DNA of 64,000 nt from contig NZ_JACHLM010000003.1 of the NCBI RefSeq assembly GCF_014207965.1, forward strand, positions 434,001 through 498,000, written 5' to 3'. Below, piece after piece: positions 26,067 through 34,609 of this stretch. The notes beneath the pieces are model-generated. The model ran no database searches. It was not told the origin of the DNA and saw only the letters and a program-made list of their open reading frames with translations. The DNA is from Brevundimonas bullata (GTDB lineage: Bacteria > Pseudomonadota > Alphaproteobacteria > Caulobacterales > Caulobacteraceae). The position numbers and the translations under genes were made by a program. Each line of letters opens with the position of its first letter. The stretch's first letter is position 1.

Positions 26067-26324
26067 CTAACTTGCCCCCTTCTCATAGCCAAAGCCCTGG
26101 TCACAAGGCGAGGTAGGCGCGAACGGCGAATAGAAGCTGCAGTCTGACCGATCAGACATTGGCGTGAGCCCGCTCATGCCGACCTGTGTCAAACCGCTCC
26201 CTTCAATAACGTGAGCAGCCTCGACGGCGTCCGAAACCCGCGCCTCATCCTGGACCACGAAAAGTCCCCCCCGGAGCGAAACCATGCCGGGAGCCAGAAG
26301 CGAACAGCCACAAGCAAGCTTCAC
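26067..26324 (-). CDS. Small protein of unknown function, probable exported or lipoprotein
   Basis: 85 aa from a GTG at 26324, preceded 10 bases upstream by GGAGG, an ideal ribosome-binding site. Starting instead at the longer frame's ATG (26450) would ignore this. The N-terminus (MKLACGCSLLAPGMVSL) is hydrophobic with an early Cys pair, possibly a very short lipoprotein signal. The rest has VVQDEARVSDAVEAAHVIEG and a Ser/Pro/Cys-rich end. No family recognised. The case for it being real rests mainly on the ribosome-binding site. Confidence 0.4.
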   Translation of the reverse strand: MKLACGCSLLAPGMVSLRGGLFVVQDEARVSDAVEAAHVIEGSGLTQVGMSGLTPMSDRSDCSFYSPFAPTSPCDQGFGYEKGAS

Positions 26325-26652
26325 TAATCGTTTACCTCCACCTAGGCATAGCGGAAGACGCTGCCGTGAGTAGCAGGCGGTCTGATCCGAACCTTCTTGG
26401 CTTAGGGCTGGGCCGCCACCTTTGATACGCTCATCCGAGGAATTGCTCATTCCCGGATGACGATCTCAACCCCCCGGTTTTCAGGTTACGATGAACCCTA
26501 TGCGCCGCTGGACGATCCTATGATCGCGGCGCAGCTGACAGGATAAAATGACGGTCGTCGATCAAAAGGGGTCACCTCCCGCTCGACGTGTCCGATGCAG
26601 TCCGCCTGCCAGCGTCAGAGATGGCGTGTCGCCGGACACTCCAAGCCTGCTT

Positions 26653-27066
26653 TTATGTCGGCGTCTGACCGGGCTGGCCTGGCTGGCCTGGCTGGCCGTA
26701 ACTCGACCGCTCCAGAAGATCTTTCGCCAACTTGATCAGCAAGCGGCGCGCCGCCGCGTCAAGCCTATCGTAAAGACGAACAAGCTCATCAGAGCCGGGC
26801 GTCTTCATCAAGCTTTGCGTGGCCGGGATATTCGGTCTGTCCTCGAGGCCTAGAACGTCCTCGGCCGCAAGGCCAAGGCGCGCGTGAAGAATGGCGGAGG
26901 CGCTGCCTGGAAGACGATTGACGCCGCGTTCATAGCGCTGGACTTGTTGAAAGGAGACGCCGATAAACCGGCCGACCTCGCTCTGGCTCAAGCCCGCAGC
27001 GATACGCGCCTCTCGCAGTCGCTGCCCCAGACGCACGTCAAAATCAGATGCGCTCTTGCCAGCCAT
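26653..27066 (-). CDS. XRE-family transcriptional regulator
   Basis: 137 aa from the ATG at 27066 (an in-frame start at 27105 is possible). A single HTH_3 domain at about residues 8-62 (RLGQRLREARIAAGLSQSEVGRFIGVSFQQVQRYERGVNRLPGSASAILHA) is followed by a helical region and a C-terminal tail with the tandem repeat GQPGQPGQPGQ, encoded by a 9-base repeat at about 26670-26697. Such repeats may expand or shrink. It follows the small gene at 27119-27391 on the same strand and may share its transcript. Targets unknown. Confidence 0.78.
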   Translation of the reverse strand: MAGKSASDFDVRLGQRLREARIAAGLSQSEVGRFIGVSFQQVQRYERGVNRLPGSASAILHARLGLAAEDVLGLEDRPNIPATQSLMKTPGSDELVRLYDRLDAAARRLLIKLAKDLLERSSYGQPGQPGQPGQTPT

Positions 27067-27118
27067 GCAACTCACTACCTCAAGTGTGCTCTGACGATAA
27101 CGCAAATGTCAGCAAGTG

Positions 27119-27391
27119 TCATCCAGGTTCTTCCTGGTGATCCAGCGTGACAAGGTAGTCGGCTACGCGTTGGACCGCACCGAGATCACGCCCGTCTCTG
27201 CGACCGCCGACCTCGAGGTCGGCCAGAGCCAGACGGAGAAGCGCCGACGCTTCTGAAGGGCTGGAGGGAAGCCTATCCAGGGTGCGCTGCTCGGCTTCGA
27301 TCACCCGCTCAAATGACGCGTCCGTACCCGCCGTTCCTTTTCGAACCGCCTCAAGGGCTTCTACAGAATGTTCAAGCGTCCAATCGTTCAT
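27119..27391 (-). CDS. Small conserved-looking protein of unknown function
   Basis: 90 aa, acidic and mostly helical (LEHSVEALEAVRKG, VIEAEQRTLDRL, EASALLRLALADLEVG). AGGTGA lies a few bases upstream of the ATG. It ends about 50 bases before the XRE gene start and shares its strand. There is no motif that I can name. It could be a small partner or modulator of the XRE protein. Confidence 0.45.
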   Translation of the reverse strand: MNDWTLEHSVEALEAVRKGTAGTDASFERVIEAEQRTLDRLPSSPSEASALLRLALADLEVGGRRDGRDLGAVQRVADYLVTLDHQEEPG

Positions 27392-27729
27392 CAGTCACCT
27401 TGTATGTCTAACCGGGGCCCTCCCACGTCCGAAACACCCCATCCCGCCACCGGCGGCAAGTTCGCCCGATCCCCCTGAGTAGCTCTTACTCACCGTGCGA
27501 GCGAAATCTTATGAGAATGCATGTGACCGCTTGCGGCCTGCACTCACGCTCGCGATGCATTGACGCCGATCAAACACGTCAGCGCCAAGGGCAAGATTGT
27601 CGCCATGGACATCCAAAACCGCGTCCCCACGCCGGGTTTTACATAGGGGCGGAATCTGTGTTGGCAGTTGGGGAGGCGGCCGCCTAATGCGGTGGACGTC
27701 GGCTCCTGTTCTGCGCCTGTCGCACGCTC

Positions 27730-27888
27730 CTATAGCGAGAGCTGTTTGATCATCGCGTCCCGCTCTTTCCAGAGTTCAATATAGTGGAGCGCCGTCTGTG
27801 CGTGCGTCCGCCTTTCTTGGGGATTGCAAGAGGCCTGCGCGCGTTTAAGCGCCTCAAGCGCCGCGCGCTTCATGGTCTCTCTATCCAT
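27730..27888 (-). CDS. Small 52-aa protein
   Basis: A 52-residue frame starting MDRETMKRAALEALKRAQ and ending in ERDAMIKQLSL. The ribosome-binding site GGAGAGG sits about 3-9 bases upstream. Most of it reads as two amphipathic helices with a central SCNPQERRTHAQ turn. Codon usage and the clear ribosome-binding site favour a real gene. Function unknown. The 338-base stretch 27392-27729 between this and the next gene contains no other supported gene. Confidence 0.45.
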   Translation of the reverse strand: MDRETMKRAALEALKRAQASCNPQERRTHAQTALHYIELWKERDAMIKQLSL

Positions 27889-28127
27889 GTCCTCTCCATC
27901 ACAAAGGCGTCCGCAAACGATATCGTTGATATATTAGAAATTTGTTAGCCCGGATAGCGAAATCGCGTCCCGACGCGCCAGACGAGAGGCCAAGGGATCT
28001 CCAAGCCTAGGGAGGAACAAAGCCATTGCCACAGAGGCCCTTCAACACAGACGGCGCCGGACTGCCAATTTGTTCCGGCTAGGCGTATGGAACCCTCCAT
28101 ATCCCCATTCAGAGGCCCTATCCGCCC

Positions 28128-29108
28128 GTGAGCTCTCCGCTGACCGCATCCTCCGCCGAGGACCAGACCAAGACCCGCGCCATCGTCCCCGTGTCGATGC
28201 AGGGCTATGACGCCGACTTCCAGGCCTTCGCCGACGCCCTGGGCGCCTCGTTTGCGCGCTACGGCTTCGCCGTGATCTCCGACCACGGCCTGGACCAGCC
28301 GACCATCGACGCCGCCCTCGCCGACGCCAAGGCCTTCTTCGCACTGCCGGAAGACGTAAAGCGTCAGTACCACCAGCCCGGCACGGGCGGCGCGCGCGGC
28401 CTGACCCCGTTCGGCGTCGAAGCCGCCAAGGGCGCCGCCGCCGTGGACCTGAAGGAGTTCTGGCACGTCGGCCGTGAACTGCCGGAAGGTCATCCTTATC
28501 GCCAATACATGCGCGACAACGTCTGGCCGACCGAGATCGAGGGCTTCCAGAGCCACCTCTACGGCATGTTCGACGCCCTGGACCAACTGGGCCGCAAGAT
28601 CCTCAAGGCCATCGCCCGCTACATGAAGCTGGGCGACGACTATTTCGAGGACAAGGTCGAGTTGGGCAACAGCGTCCTGCGCATGTTGCACTATCCCCCG
28701 GTCCCCGCCGACGCGCCGGGCGTGCGCGCCGGGGCCCATGAAGACATCAACGTCATCACCCTGCTGCTGGGCGCCGAAGAGGCCGGCCTGCAGCTCAAGG
28801 ACGCCGACGGCGAGTGGCTGGACATCGCCCCGCCGCCGGGCGCCCTGGTGGTCAATATCGGCGACATGCTGCAGCGCCTGACCAACCACGTCCTGCCGTC
28901 GACGACGCACCGCGTGGTCAACCCGGCCCCCGAGCGTCGCGGTTTCGCCCGCTATTCGACGCCCTTCTTCCTGCACTTCAATCCTGACTTCCCGATCGAG
29001 ACCCTGCCCTCGACCATCACCCCGGAAAACCCGGACCGGTACGCGGGCAAGACCATCCTGGCCGAAGACTTCCTGATGGAACGCCTTAAGGAGATCCGCC
29101 TGATCTAG
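28128..29108 (+). CDS. 2-oxoglutarate/Fe(II)-dependent oxygenase, isopenicillin N synthase family
   Basis: 326 aa from a GTG start. The double-stranded beta-helix domain carries the iron ligands in AGAHEDINVITLL (His-x-Asp) and TTHRVVNP (distal His), with the 2-oxoglutarate/substrate Arg in RYSTPFF. The N-terminal DIOX_N region includes FARYGFAVISDHGLDQPTIDAAL and FFALPEDVKRQYH. It is a cytosolic oxidase whose substrate cannot be told from sequence. It stands alone and is closed by a strong terminator. Confidence 0.88.
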   Translation: MSSPLTASSAEDQTKTRAIVPVSMQGYDADFQAFADALGASFARYGFAVISDHGLDQPTIDAALADAKAFFALPEDVKRQYHQPGTGGARGLTPFGVEAAKGAAAVDLKEFWHVGRELPEGHPYRQYMRDNVWPTEIEGFQSHLYGMFDALDQLGRKILKAIARYMKLGDDYFEDKVELGNSVLRMLHYPPVPADAPGVRAGAHEDINVITLLLGAEEAGLQLKDADGEWLDIAPPPGALVVNIGDMLQRLTNHVLPSTTHRVVNPAPERRGFARYSTPFFLHFNPDFPIETLPSTITPENPDRYAGKTILAEDFLMERLKEIRLI

Positions 29109-29138
29109 GCGGATCAGCACGGCCGAAGAACGAAGAAA

Positions 29139-29168
29139 GGGCCGGCGGAACGATCCGCCGGCCCTTTT
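29139..29168. terminator. Bidirectional intrinsic terminator
   Basis: Perfect 11-bp stem GGGCCGGCGGA/TCCGCCGGCCC with an ACGA loop and a TTTT tail on the plus strand. It lies between the convergent oxygenase and TadG-like genes, and AAG-rich sequence on the left gives a T-rich tail on the minus strand. Confidence 0.85.
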
Positions 29169-29187
29169 GTCTGTCCGCTCGCCCGTA

Positions 29188-31077
29188 TCAGCGCGCGATG
29201 CGCAAGCGGGTGATGTCACGACCGATAGCCTTGAAAGCGTCTTTCAGGTCGGTGCCGCTGTTGGCCTTGAAGAAGTGCTTGTCCTTGGAGGTAGCGCATT
29301 CCTCCATCACCTCAATGGCCGTATCGATCCCGGCCTTCCCGCGGTCCGTGCCGAGATTAAACCCGACCGTGTAGACCATGACGCTTTCGCTCTTCATCGC
29401 ATCGCACATGTTGACCGACTGAGCGAAGGGGGTGCCGTTCGCTCCGCAGTTAATCTGCAGGCTGGCCGTACCGGCCGAGCCGTCATCAGGCGCGTCTTGG
29501 GAAATCACGCCCGCGCAATAGGGGGTGTTGAAATTGCCGTCCGTCATCAGGATGACCACCTTCAACGTCTTTTGCGGTTCATAGGGCCCGGGCGCGCTGG
29601 CGCTCGGCCACAGATAGGCGAACCGGGGGGAGACCATATACCAGGCCCAGCCTATGCCGATCTGACCGGCGGTCGAGCCGCCTTCGCTGTAGCTGGCAAT
29701 CTTGCTCTTGAGGTCTGCGATAGTGCTGGACAAGGGGGTGATCTGAGCAGTCAGGCAAGGGTTTCCGCTGGTCGCCGGATAGTTGCGCCCCACTCTACGA
29801 TCCGAAGACGACGGCGCCTCATCGGTGAAGGCGGCCACGCCAGGGCGCTCGCTTACGCAGGTGCTGATATTCAGTTTTTGGACCTGATTGTTCGGGTTCA
29901 GATAGATGCGCCTGGCGCAGCCATCCCGGCCGCACTGAACCTTGCCGGCGCCAGTATACTCGCCGTAGCTCGTGTTCCGCACGCCGGTGGAGAAGGTGTC
30001 CGCAGTGAGAACACGGATCTGATAGGTCTTGTCGTTCAACTGGGTCATGCCGCGTACACCCGTGATTTCGACCAGTTCTTCGTCGGACAAGCCGTGGTTC
30101 GGCGAGGTGACCATGATCGTGCAATCGGACAGGATGCATTTGCGCACCGATCCGCCCGTGGCGTTGCTCTTGGTGTTCGATCGCCCGATCAGTTCAAAAC
30201 TATTTGTGTTCAGGACCTTAACAGTCAGGACGCGGTCATTCACGTCGCCGCCGTTACTGACCCCGCTGATCCACACCGTGTCCCCCGTCGTCAGCCCATG
30301 CCTGTTGGAGGTAACAACGGGGGTGTTGGCTTTCGTCACCGTCGAGATGGGGGTGGGGTCCTGCGGGGCCCAGGCGGCGTCGGTGATATCCGTCGCCGCT
30401 ATCGGGACGCCGCGCACCGCATTGGCGTAACTCCCGACATTTACCCCCATGGAATAGGGCACCAGAGCGACCTTGGAATAGAAGGGGGTCTGCTCAGCCT
30501 GCACCACGATGTCGATCAGGTCGCTGGCCGCCGCCTTCAGGTCCTTCAACGGCTGCCCCTTCATCGAGCCGGTGATATCCAGCGCCATGGCCACCTCGAC
30601 GTTGCGCGAGGCGCGCAGCACTTCGGAGGAACTGCCCACCGGCAGGTAGTCGTCCATCAGCTTGCCGTAGGGCGGCAGGACGATGTTGGCGACCAAGACC
30701 TTCACATTCACGCGGGCGTTGGCGGTGATCCTGTTGTCGTTCAGGGTGAAGCTGGCGGTGTCCTGGCTCCCGTCCTTGAAATAACTGGGCATATTGGCCT
30801 TCAGCGCCGCCAGCCCCACGCGGTTCAGGTTGACGTCGTCGGTGTATTTCGAGCGGGCGGCGGCCAGGGCGGCGGCGTCCAGCGCGTCCTGCAGGTTGGC
30901 TTTCACCTTGGACGCCTGATGGATATCGACAGCGCCGAAACTGATCATGATCAGCACCGGCAGGGCCATGCCGAACATCATGGCCACATTGCCGCGCGTG
31001 CCCTTGGCGAAGCGCACGGCGAAGGTCCGCGCCGCCCGCGCCAGCCGATTTAATCCGTTCTTCGCGCCGTATTTCAC
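29188..31077 (-). CDS. TadG-like pilus assembly protein with vWA domain
   Basis: 629 aa. A TadE/TadG-like N-terminus (KGTRGNVAMMFGMALPVLIMISFGAVDIHQ, then DALDAAALAAAR) gives one membrane segment. A von Willebrand factor A domain follows, with the MIDAS motif DITGSMKG near residue 170, interrupted by a large insert (about 230-400), and the second half includes VVILMTDGNFN (about 488). The C-terminus ends KDAFKAIGRDITRLRIAR. Family members are associated with Flp/Tad pili or bind surfaces. No other tad genes occur in this window, so it may work in another setting. Confidence 0.82.
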   Translation of the reverse strand: MKYGAKNGLNRLARAARTFAVRFAKGTRGNVAMMFGMALPVLIMISFGAVDIHQASKVKANLQDALDAAALAAARSKYTDDVNLNRVGLAALKANMPSYFKDGSQDTASFTLNDNRITANARVNVKVLVANIVLPPYGKLMDDYLPVGSSSEVLRASRNVEVAMALDITGSMKGQPLKDLKAAASDLIDIVVQAEQTPFYSKVALVPYSMGVNVGSYANAVRGVPIAATDITDAAWAPQDPTPISTVTKANTPVVTSNRHGLTTGDTVWISGVSNGGDVNDRVLTVKVLNTNSFELIGRSNTKSNATGGSVRKCILSDCTIMVTSPNHGLSDEELVEITGVRGMTQLNDKTYQIRVLTADTFSTGVRNTSYGEYTGAGKVQCGRDGCARRIYLNPNNQVQKLNISTCVSERPGVAAFTDEAPSSSDRRVGRNYPATSGNPCLTAQITPLSSTIADLKSKIASYSEGGSTAGQIGIGWAWYMVSPRFAYLWPSASAPGPYEPQKTLKVVILMTDGNFNTPYCAGVISQDAPDDGSAGTASLQINCGANGTPFAQSVNMCDAMKSESVMVYTVGFNLGTDRGKAGIDTAIEVMEECATSKDKHFFKANSGTDLKDAFKAIGRDITRLRIAR

Positions 31078-31181
31078 CGTCTCGGCCCCTGAATTCCGCA
31101 GCGGACGCAGGTCCGCATTCCCGCGGACGGTGCCGGACTTCCGTTAAGGCTTGGCCCTATGGCGACGGTTAACGCCAGGTT

Positions 31182-31886
31182 TCAGCGGTCGACGCAGGCG
31201 TCCAGGCCCTGTTCGCGCACCGTGCCCATGGCGGTCTGGATGCGGCTGGCGCGGCGGCGGACATAGGGGCCAGGATCGGCGGCCCGATAGCGACGCGGGC
31301 TGGGCAGGATGGCGGCCAGGCGCGCGGCCTCGCGCGCGGTCAGCTTGTCGGCGCTCTTGTTGAACCAGTGGCGCGAGGCGGCCTCGGCGCCATAGACCCC
31401 GGGCGCCCACTCGGCGACGTTCAGATACATCTCCATGATCCGCCGCTTGCCCCAGACGACCTCGATCAGGCCCGTGTAGCCGACCTCCAGACCCTTCCTC
31501 ACCCAGTCGCGGCTTGGCCAGAGGAAGACGTTCTTGGCGGTCTGCTGGCTGATGGTCGAGGCGCCGCGCCGCTTGTCCGAGCCGCGTTGCTCGGCCCGCT
31601 CATTGGCCTCCATCGCCTTCTGGATGGCCTCGACGTCAAAGCCGTGGTGCTGACAGAAGCGGGCGTCCTCGGCGGCGATCACCGCCTCGACCAGACGCGG
31701 CGAGATATGGTCCAGCGAGCGCCAGCGATAGTCCATGCCCTGCCCCGCGACGGCCTGCTGGACCATCAGTATGGTGAACAGGGGCGGCACAAAGCGGTGC
31801 AGCGCCACCCCGCCTATCGGGATCAGGGCCAGGATCAGCAGCAGGGTCAGCAGCGGGCGCCGCTTGCGGGTCTTCGTACGGGTCAT
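31182..31886 (-). CDS. mtgA: Monofunctional peptidoglycan glycosyltransferase
   Basis: 234 aa GT51 enzyme polymerising lipid II glycan strands at the inner membrane. A single N-terminal membrane anchor (LLTLLLILALIPIGGVALHRF) is followed by the motifs VIAAEDARFCQHHGFDVEAI (the catalytic Glu in AAEDARF), GASTISQQTAKNVFLWPSRDWVRKGLE and KRRIMEMYLNVAEWAPGVYG. Length is normal and no transpeptidase domain follows. It lies between the TadG-like and WD40 genes on the minus strand, with its own start. Confidence 0.93.
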   Translation of the reverse strand: MTRTKTRKRRPLLTLLLILALIPIGGVALHRFVPPLFTILMVQQAVAGQGMDYRWRSLDHISPRLVEAVIAAEDARFCQHHGFDVEAIQKAMEANERAEQRGSDKRRGASTISQQTAKNVFLWPSRDWVRKGLEVGYTGLIEVVWGKRRIMEMYLNVAEWAPGVYGAEAASRHWFNKSADKLTAREAARLAAILPSPRRYRAADPGPYVRRRASRIQTAMGTVREQGLDACVDR

Positions 31887-31926
31887 GCCGTCATCCTGCC
31901 GGGCTCAAGCGTCAGCGCAAGCGGGT

Positions 31927-32892
31927 TTACAGCGAGACCACGCCGGCCTGACCGTCCTCGTCCGCCCAGGCCACGCGGGCCGCGCCGGAGCTCATGGCCA
32001 GGGCTACGATGGGCGCGCCCTTATCCTTCTTGATGAAGTCCAGCCCCTGCCCTGCCGGATCGGCCCACCAGACGCGGCCGTCTTCCAGACCCGCGGCCAG
32101 CCGACCATGCTGTTCAGCGGCGGCGACGTGGGCGATCAAGGTCGTCTCGTCAAAGCCGATCTCGGTCGCCTCGCGCCCCATCGGGCCGTTTGCGCCGATG
32201 AAGGGCCAGAGCACCACGCCCTGCGCGCCCGAGGTCGCCAGCAGTTGCCCCTTGGCCATGAAGGCGAAGCTCTTCACCTTGGTCGGATAGCCGCCCATCC
32301 GCATGTTCTTCTGATCCTTCAACCGCCAGCCGTGCAGTTGCGCGTCCTGCATCGAGGTGACCACGAAGGCGCCGTCAGGCGAGAAGGCCACCGCCAGGTG
32401 CGACCCGGCCCAGGCCAGCTTGACCGGCTGCTGCTGCTCGATGCGCGCGTACCAAAGGGCCGCCCCGCCATAGGTGGCGGTGGCGATGCGCCGTCCCTTG
32501 GGATCAAAGGCCACGCCCGAGACGGTGCGTTCGTGCTGGAAGTCGCGGCGGAAGGCGACATCCTTCACGTCGATCACCGACAGGGTGCGCCCCGCCGAAA
32601 AGGCGATCAGGCCGGAAGCCGGCGAGGCGGCGATGGAGTCGATCCACTGACCCTTGGCCGTGGCCAGCAGCACGGCCTCCTCCTCGCGGCTCCACACCAC
32701 CTTGCCGTCGTCGCCGCCGGTGACGACGCCCTCGCCCGAGGGGTGGACGCAGGCGCACAGGATGGCGCCGTCATGGACCTCGCTGCGGGCGCCGTTCTCG
32801 AACCGCACCGAGCCGTCGCCCAGGGCGAAGATCGCGCCCGTCTTGTCGAACAGGGTGGCGGTGACCTGGGCGTCGAAGGAGAAGGCAGTCAT
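31927..32892 (-). CDS. WD40-repeat protein
   Basis: 321 aa with about seven repeats of WD40 type (for example AILCACVHPSGEGVVTGGDDGKVVWS, AVAFSPDGAFVVTSMQDAQLHGW, SFAFMAKGQLLATSGAQGVVLW), forming a predicted beta-propeller. No signal peptide, so probably a cytosolic scaffold. It is 41 bases upstream of mtgA. Partner and function unknown. Confidence 0.85.
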   Translation of the reverse strand: MTAFSFDAQVTATLFDKTGAIFALGDGSVRFENGARSEVHDGAILCACVHPSGEGVVTGGDDGKVVWSREEEAVLLATAKGQWIDSIAASPASGLIAFSAGRTLSVIDVKDVAFRRDFQHERTVSGVAFDPKGRRIATATYGGAALWYARIEQQQPVKLAWAGSHLAVAFSPDGAFVVTSMQDAQLHGWRLKDQKNMRMGGYPTKVKSFAFMAKGQLLATSGAQGVVLWPFIGANGPMGREATEIGFDETTLIAHVAAAEQHGRLAAGLEDGRVWWADPAGQGLDFIKKDKGAPIVALAMSSGAARVAWADEDGQAGVVSL

Positions 32893-32977
32893 GTCGGCTC
32901 ACGCAAGCAGAGAAGTCAGACGCGCCTCATAGCGCCCCGCGTCGCGTCTGTCGCGCATCGGGCCTATAGAGCGGCCC

Positions 32978-33670
32978 ATGACCCTGCTGCTCATTCCCGG
33001 CTTCATGGCCGACGCTGCCCTGTGGGACGCTATGACCGACGATCTGGCCCCGTTCGGGCCTCTGGTGGCGACCGACCTGAGCCAGGGCGAGGATATCGAG
33101 GCCATGGCCGCCGCCCTCCTCAGCGACGCGCCCGACCGCTTCGTCGCCGTCGGCTTTTCCATGGGCGGCTATGTGGCGCGCGAACTGGCGCGGATCGCGC
33201 CGGAACGGGTCTGCGCCCTCATCCTGGTCGCCACCTCGGCCCGCGGCGACACCGAAGAGCTGATCCGCCAGCGCCGCTCGGCCCTGAGGGCCGCACCGAA
33301 GGCCTTCAAGGGCCTGAGCCGCCCGGCCATCGTCTCGTCGCTTCATCCCAATCTGGCGACCGACGAGGCCATGATCACGCGCGTCCGCGACATGGGCCTG
33401 AGGCTGGGCGGCGAGATCTTCCATCGGCAGTCAGCCATGGCCCGCGCCGGCGACCTCGACCGACTGAACGAGATCGCCCAGCCGACCCTGATCATCGCCG
33501 CCGACGCCGACCGCCTGCGCGGGCCGGATGAGGCCGAGGAACTGCATCGGAGGATTGCGGGCTCGACCCTGGTTCACATCCCCCACAGCGGCCACATGAT
33601 CCCGCTGGAACAGCCGCAGGCGTTGGCGCGCGTGATGACGGAGTGGCTATCCCGACTCCCGAGGTCCTAG
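32978..33670 (+). CDS. Alpha/beta hydrolase
   Basis: 230 aa. Nucleophile elbow GFSMGG (Ser near residue 60), Asp in IIAADADRLRGPDE (about 170-180) and His in HSGHMIPLEQP (about 205-213) give a full catalytic triad. The oxyanion-loop LIPGFMADAALWD is at the N-terminus. Substrate unknown. Divergent from the WD40 gene, with 85 bases between them. Confidence 0.85.
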   Translation: MTLLLIPGFMADAALWDAMTDDLAPFGPLVATDLSQGEDIEAMAAALLSDAPDRFVAVGFSMGGYVARELARIAPERVCALILVATSARGDTEELIRQRRSALRAAPKAFKGLSRPAIVSSLHPNLATDEAMITRVRDMGLRLGGEIFHRQSAMARAGDLDRLNEIAQPTLIIAADADRLRGPDEAEELHRRIAGSTLVHIPHSGHMIPLEQPQALARVMTEWLSRLPRS

Positions 33671-33692
33671 GCGACGGTCATAGGACCTCGGG
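33658..33692. repeat. 12-bp inverted repeat at the hydrolase stop
   Basis: CCCGAGGTCCTA (33658-33669) and TAGGACCTCGGG (33681-33692), perfect arms with an 11-base loop that includes the end of the hydrolase stop codon. It has no T-run, so it may be a bidirectional transcript end hairpin or a recombination/insertion trace next to the mobile-element scar. Confidence 0.6.
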
Positions 33693-33712
33693 CCCCACCC
33701 ACCTTTCCGGGA

Positions 33713-33904
33713 TCATTCCCGCATCCAGACCGGCAGATCGCGCTCGCCATGCAGAACCCGCCACAGGTCGATCCGGTCTTCACGTTCCACATAGAAGAGC
33801 AGGTAGGGATAGCCGCGAACGCGCCAGAACCGCAGCTCCGGCAGATCAAGCTCATGGGCATAGCGGGCCGAACCGGAGGCCGGATGCCGGGACACATGAC
33901 CCAG
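33713..33904 (-). pseudogene. parE: ParE toxin, C-terminal fragment
   Basis: The final 60 codons of a RelE/ParE-family toxin: SRHPASGSARYAHELDLPELR, YPYLLFYVEREDRIDLWRVLHGERDLP. Its N-terminal half is 1.8 kb away at 35693-35827. Removing the insertion at the 9-bp repeat (33896-33904 and 35693-35701) joins both parts in frame as about 105 residues, normal for ParE. An in-frame stop lies just upstream of the fragment inside the insertion, so it is not a complete toxin. ParE proteins are RelE-fold toxins of which many target DNA gyrase. Confidence 0.85.
33896..33904. repeat. Left boundary repeat of the insertion in parE
   Basis: ATGACCCAG. It pairs with ATGTCCCAG at 35693-35701 (8 of 9 bases equal) on the other side of the insertion, and gives the point where the two parE parts rejoin. 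Probably the crossover or target duplication. Confidence 0.6.
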
Positions 33905-34018
33905 TAGAGGAAGCGGAAAACTCTAGCCTAGGGTGCTCCAGAAAACGGGGGCGGATCACTAACCCAAGGAATCTGGTCGCCGCTGGATGAAAACTCAGGG
34001 GCACGTCAAGTCTTGTTG

Positions 34019-34609
34019 TCATGATCGTGCGAACTCGATCAGGGACTCATAGTCGTGATTGTCTGCAGCCTGTAGCGCCCTGACATAGGCGGTCCGGGTT
34101 GCGCCCGGATCGACCAGACTATTGCGCCCCCAGGTAAAAGCCCTTTGGCCAAGCTGCATCGCGAGCCTGTCGCCAGCCATTCGAGAGTGCCGTCCATTCC
34201 CGTTCGGAAACGGATGGATCGCAACAAGTCTGTGGCTAAACCGCACGGCGAGTTCGTCGGGCGGAAAGCTGTTGTGGTCGATCTGGAACCGTACATCTCC
34301 TAGGAGCTGGCGCATTTCCATCGGGATAAGATGGGCCGCTACGCCGATATTGCGTTCGGTGGTGCGGTAATCACCGGCCCATCGCCAGACTTCGCTGAAC
34401 ATGCGGCGATGCAGCTCACAGTGAAAATCTTCGTCGACGACCTCTCGTTTGATCCCTCGAAGCCACCGCATCGCCTGGGCGATATTGGCTTGTTCAGCTT
34501 CGTTCAGCTCTCCGCGTGTCGTGATGTAGGACAGGCGGAGCTGCTGCCGCTCCTCGTGGGCGAGGGGCGTGTTGGCGTCGTCATCGCCATCGAGAAGCGC
34601 GTCGGTCAT
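34019..34609 (-). CDS. Mobile mystery protein B (Fic family)
   Basis: 196 aa, Fic/DOC domain protein. The catalytic motif is HPFPNGNGRHSRM (about residues 132-144), the HPFx[D/N]GNGR signature of AMPylation or other NMP-transfer enzymes. The start PLAHEERQQLRLSYITTRGELNEAEQANIAQAMRWL matches mobile mystery protein B. The ATG at 34609 overlaps the mobile mystery A stop by 4 bases (ATGA), so the two are translationally coupled. The target is unknown. A toxin-like role with the A protein as regulator is inferred from the Fic domain and genetic linkage. Confidence 0.85.
   Translation of the reverse strand: MTDALLDGDDDANTPLAHEERQQLRLSYITTRGELNEAEQANIAQAMRWLRGIKREVVDEDFHCELHRRMFSEVWRWAGDYRTTERNIGVAAHLIPMEMRQLLGDVRFQIDHNSFPPDELAVRFSHRLVAIHPFPNGNGRHSRMAGDRLAMQLGQRAFTWGRNSLVDPGATRTAYVRALQAADNHDYESLIEFARS

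Noticed and set aside
26670..26697. Tandem 9-base repeats taken as a possible CRISPR-like array
   Set aside because: There are only three units, no spacers, and the repeat encodes part of the XRE protein.
27511..27687. 58-residue open frame in the gap before the 52-residue protein
   Set aside because: It has no ribosome-binding site or motif and an unlikely Cys/His/Arg-rich composition. Left as unsupported.
27945..29219. 424-residue frame antisense to the oxygenase gene
   Set aside because: The oxygenase on the plus strand has complete iron-ligand motifs. The antisense frame shows none and results from GC-rich codon bias.
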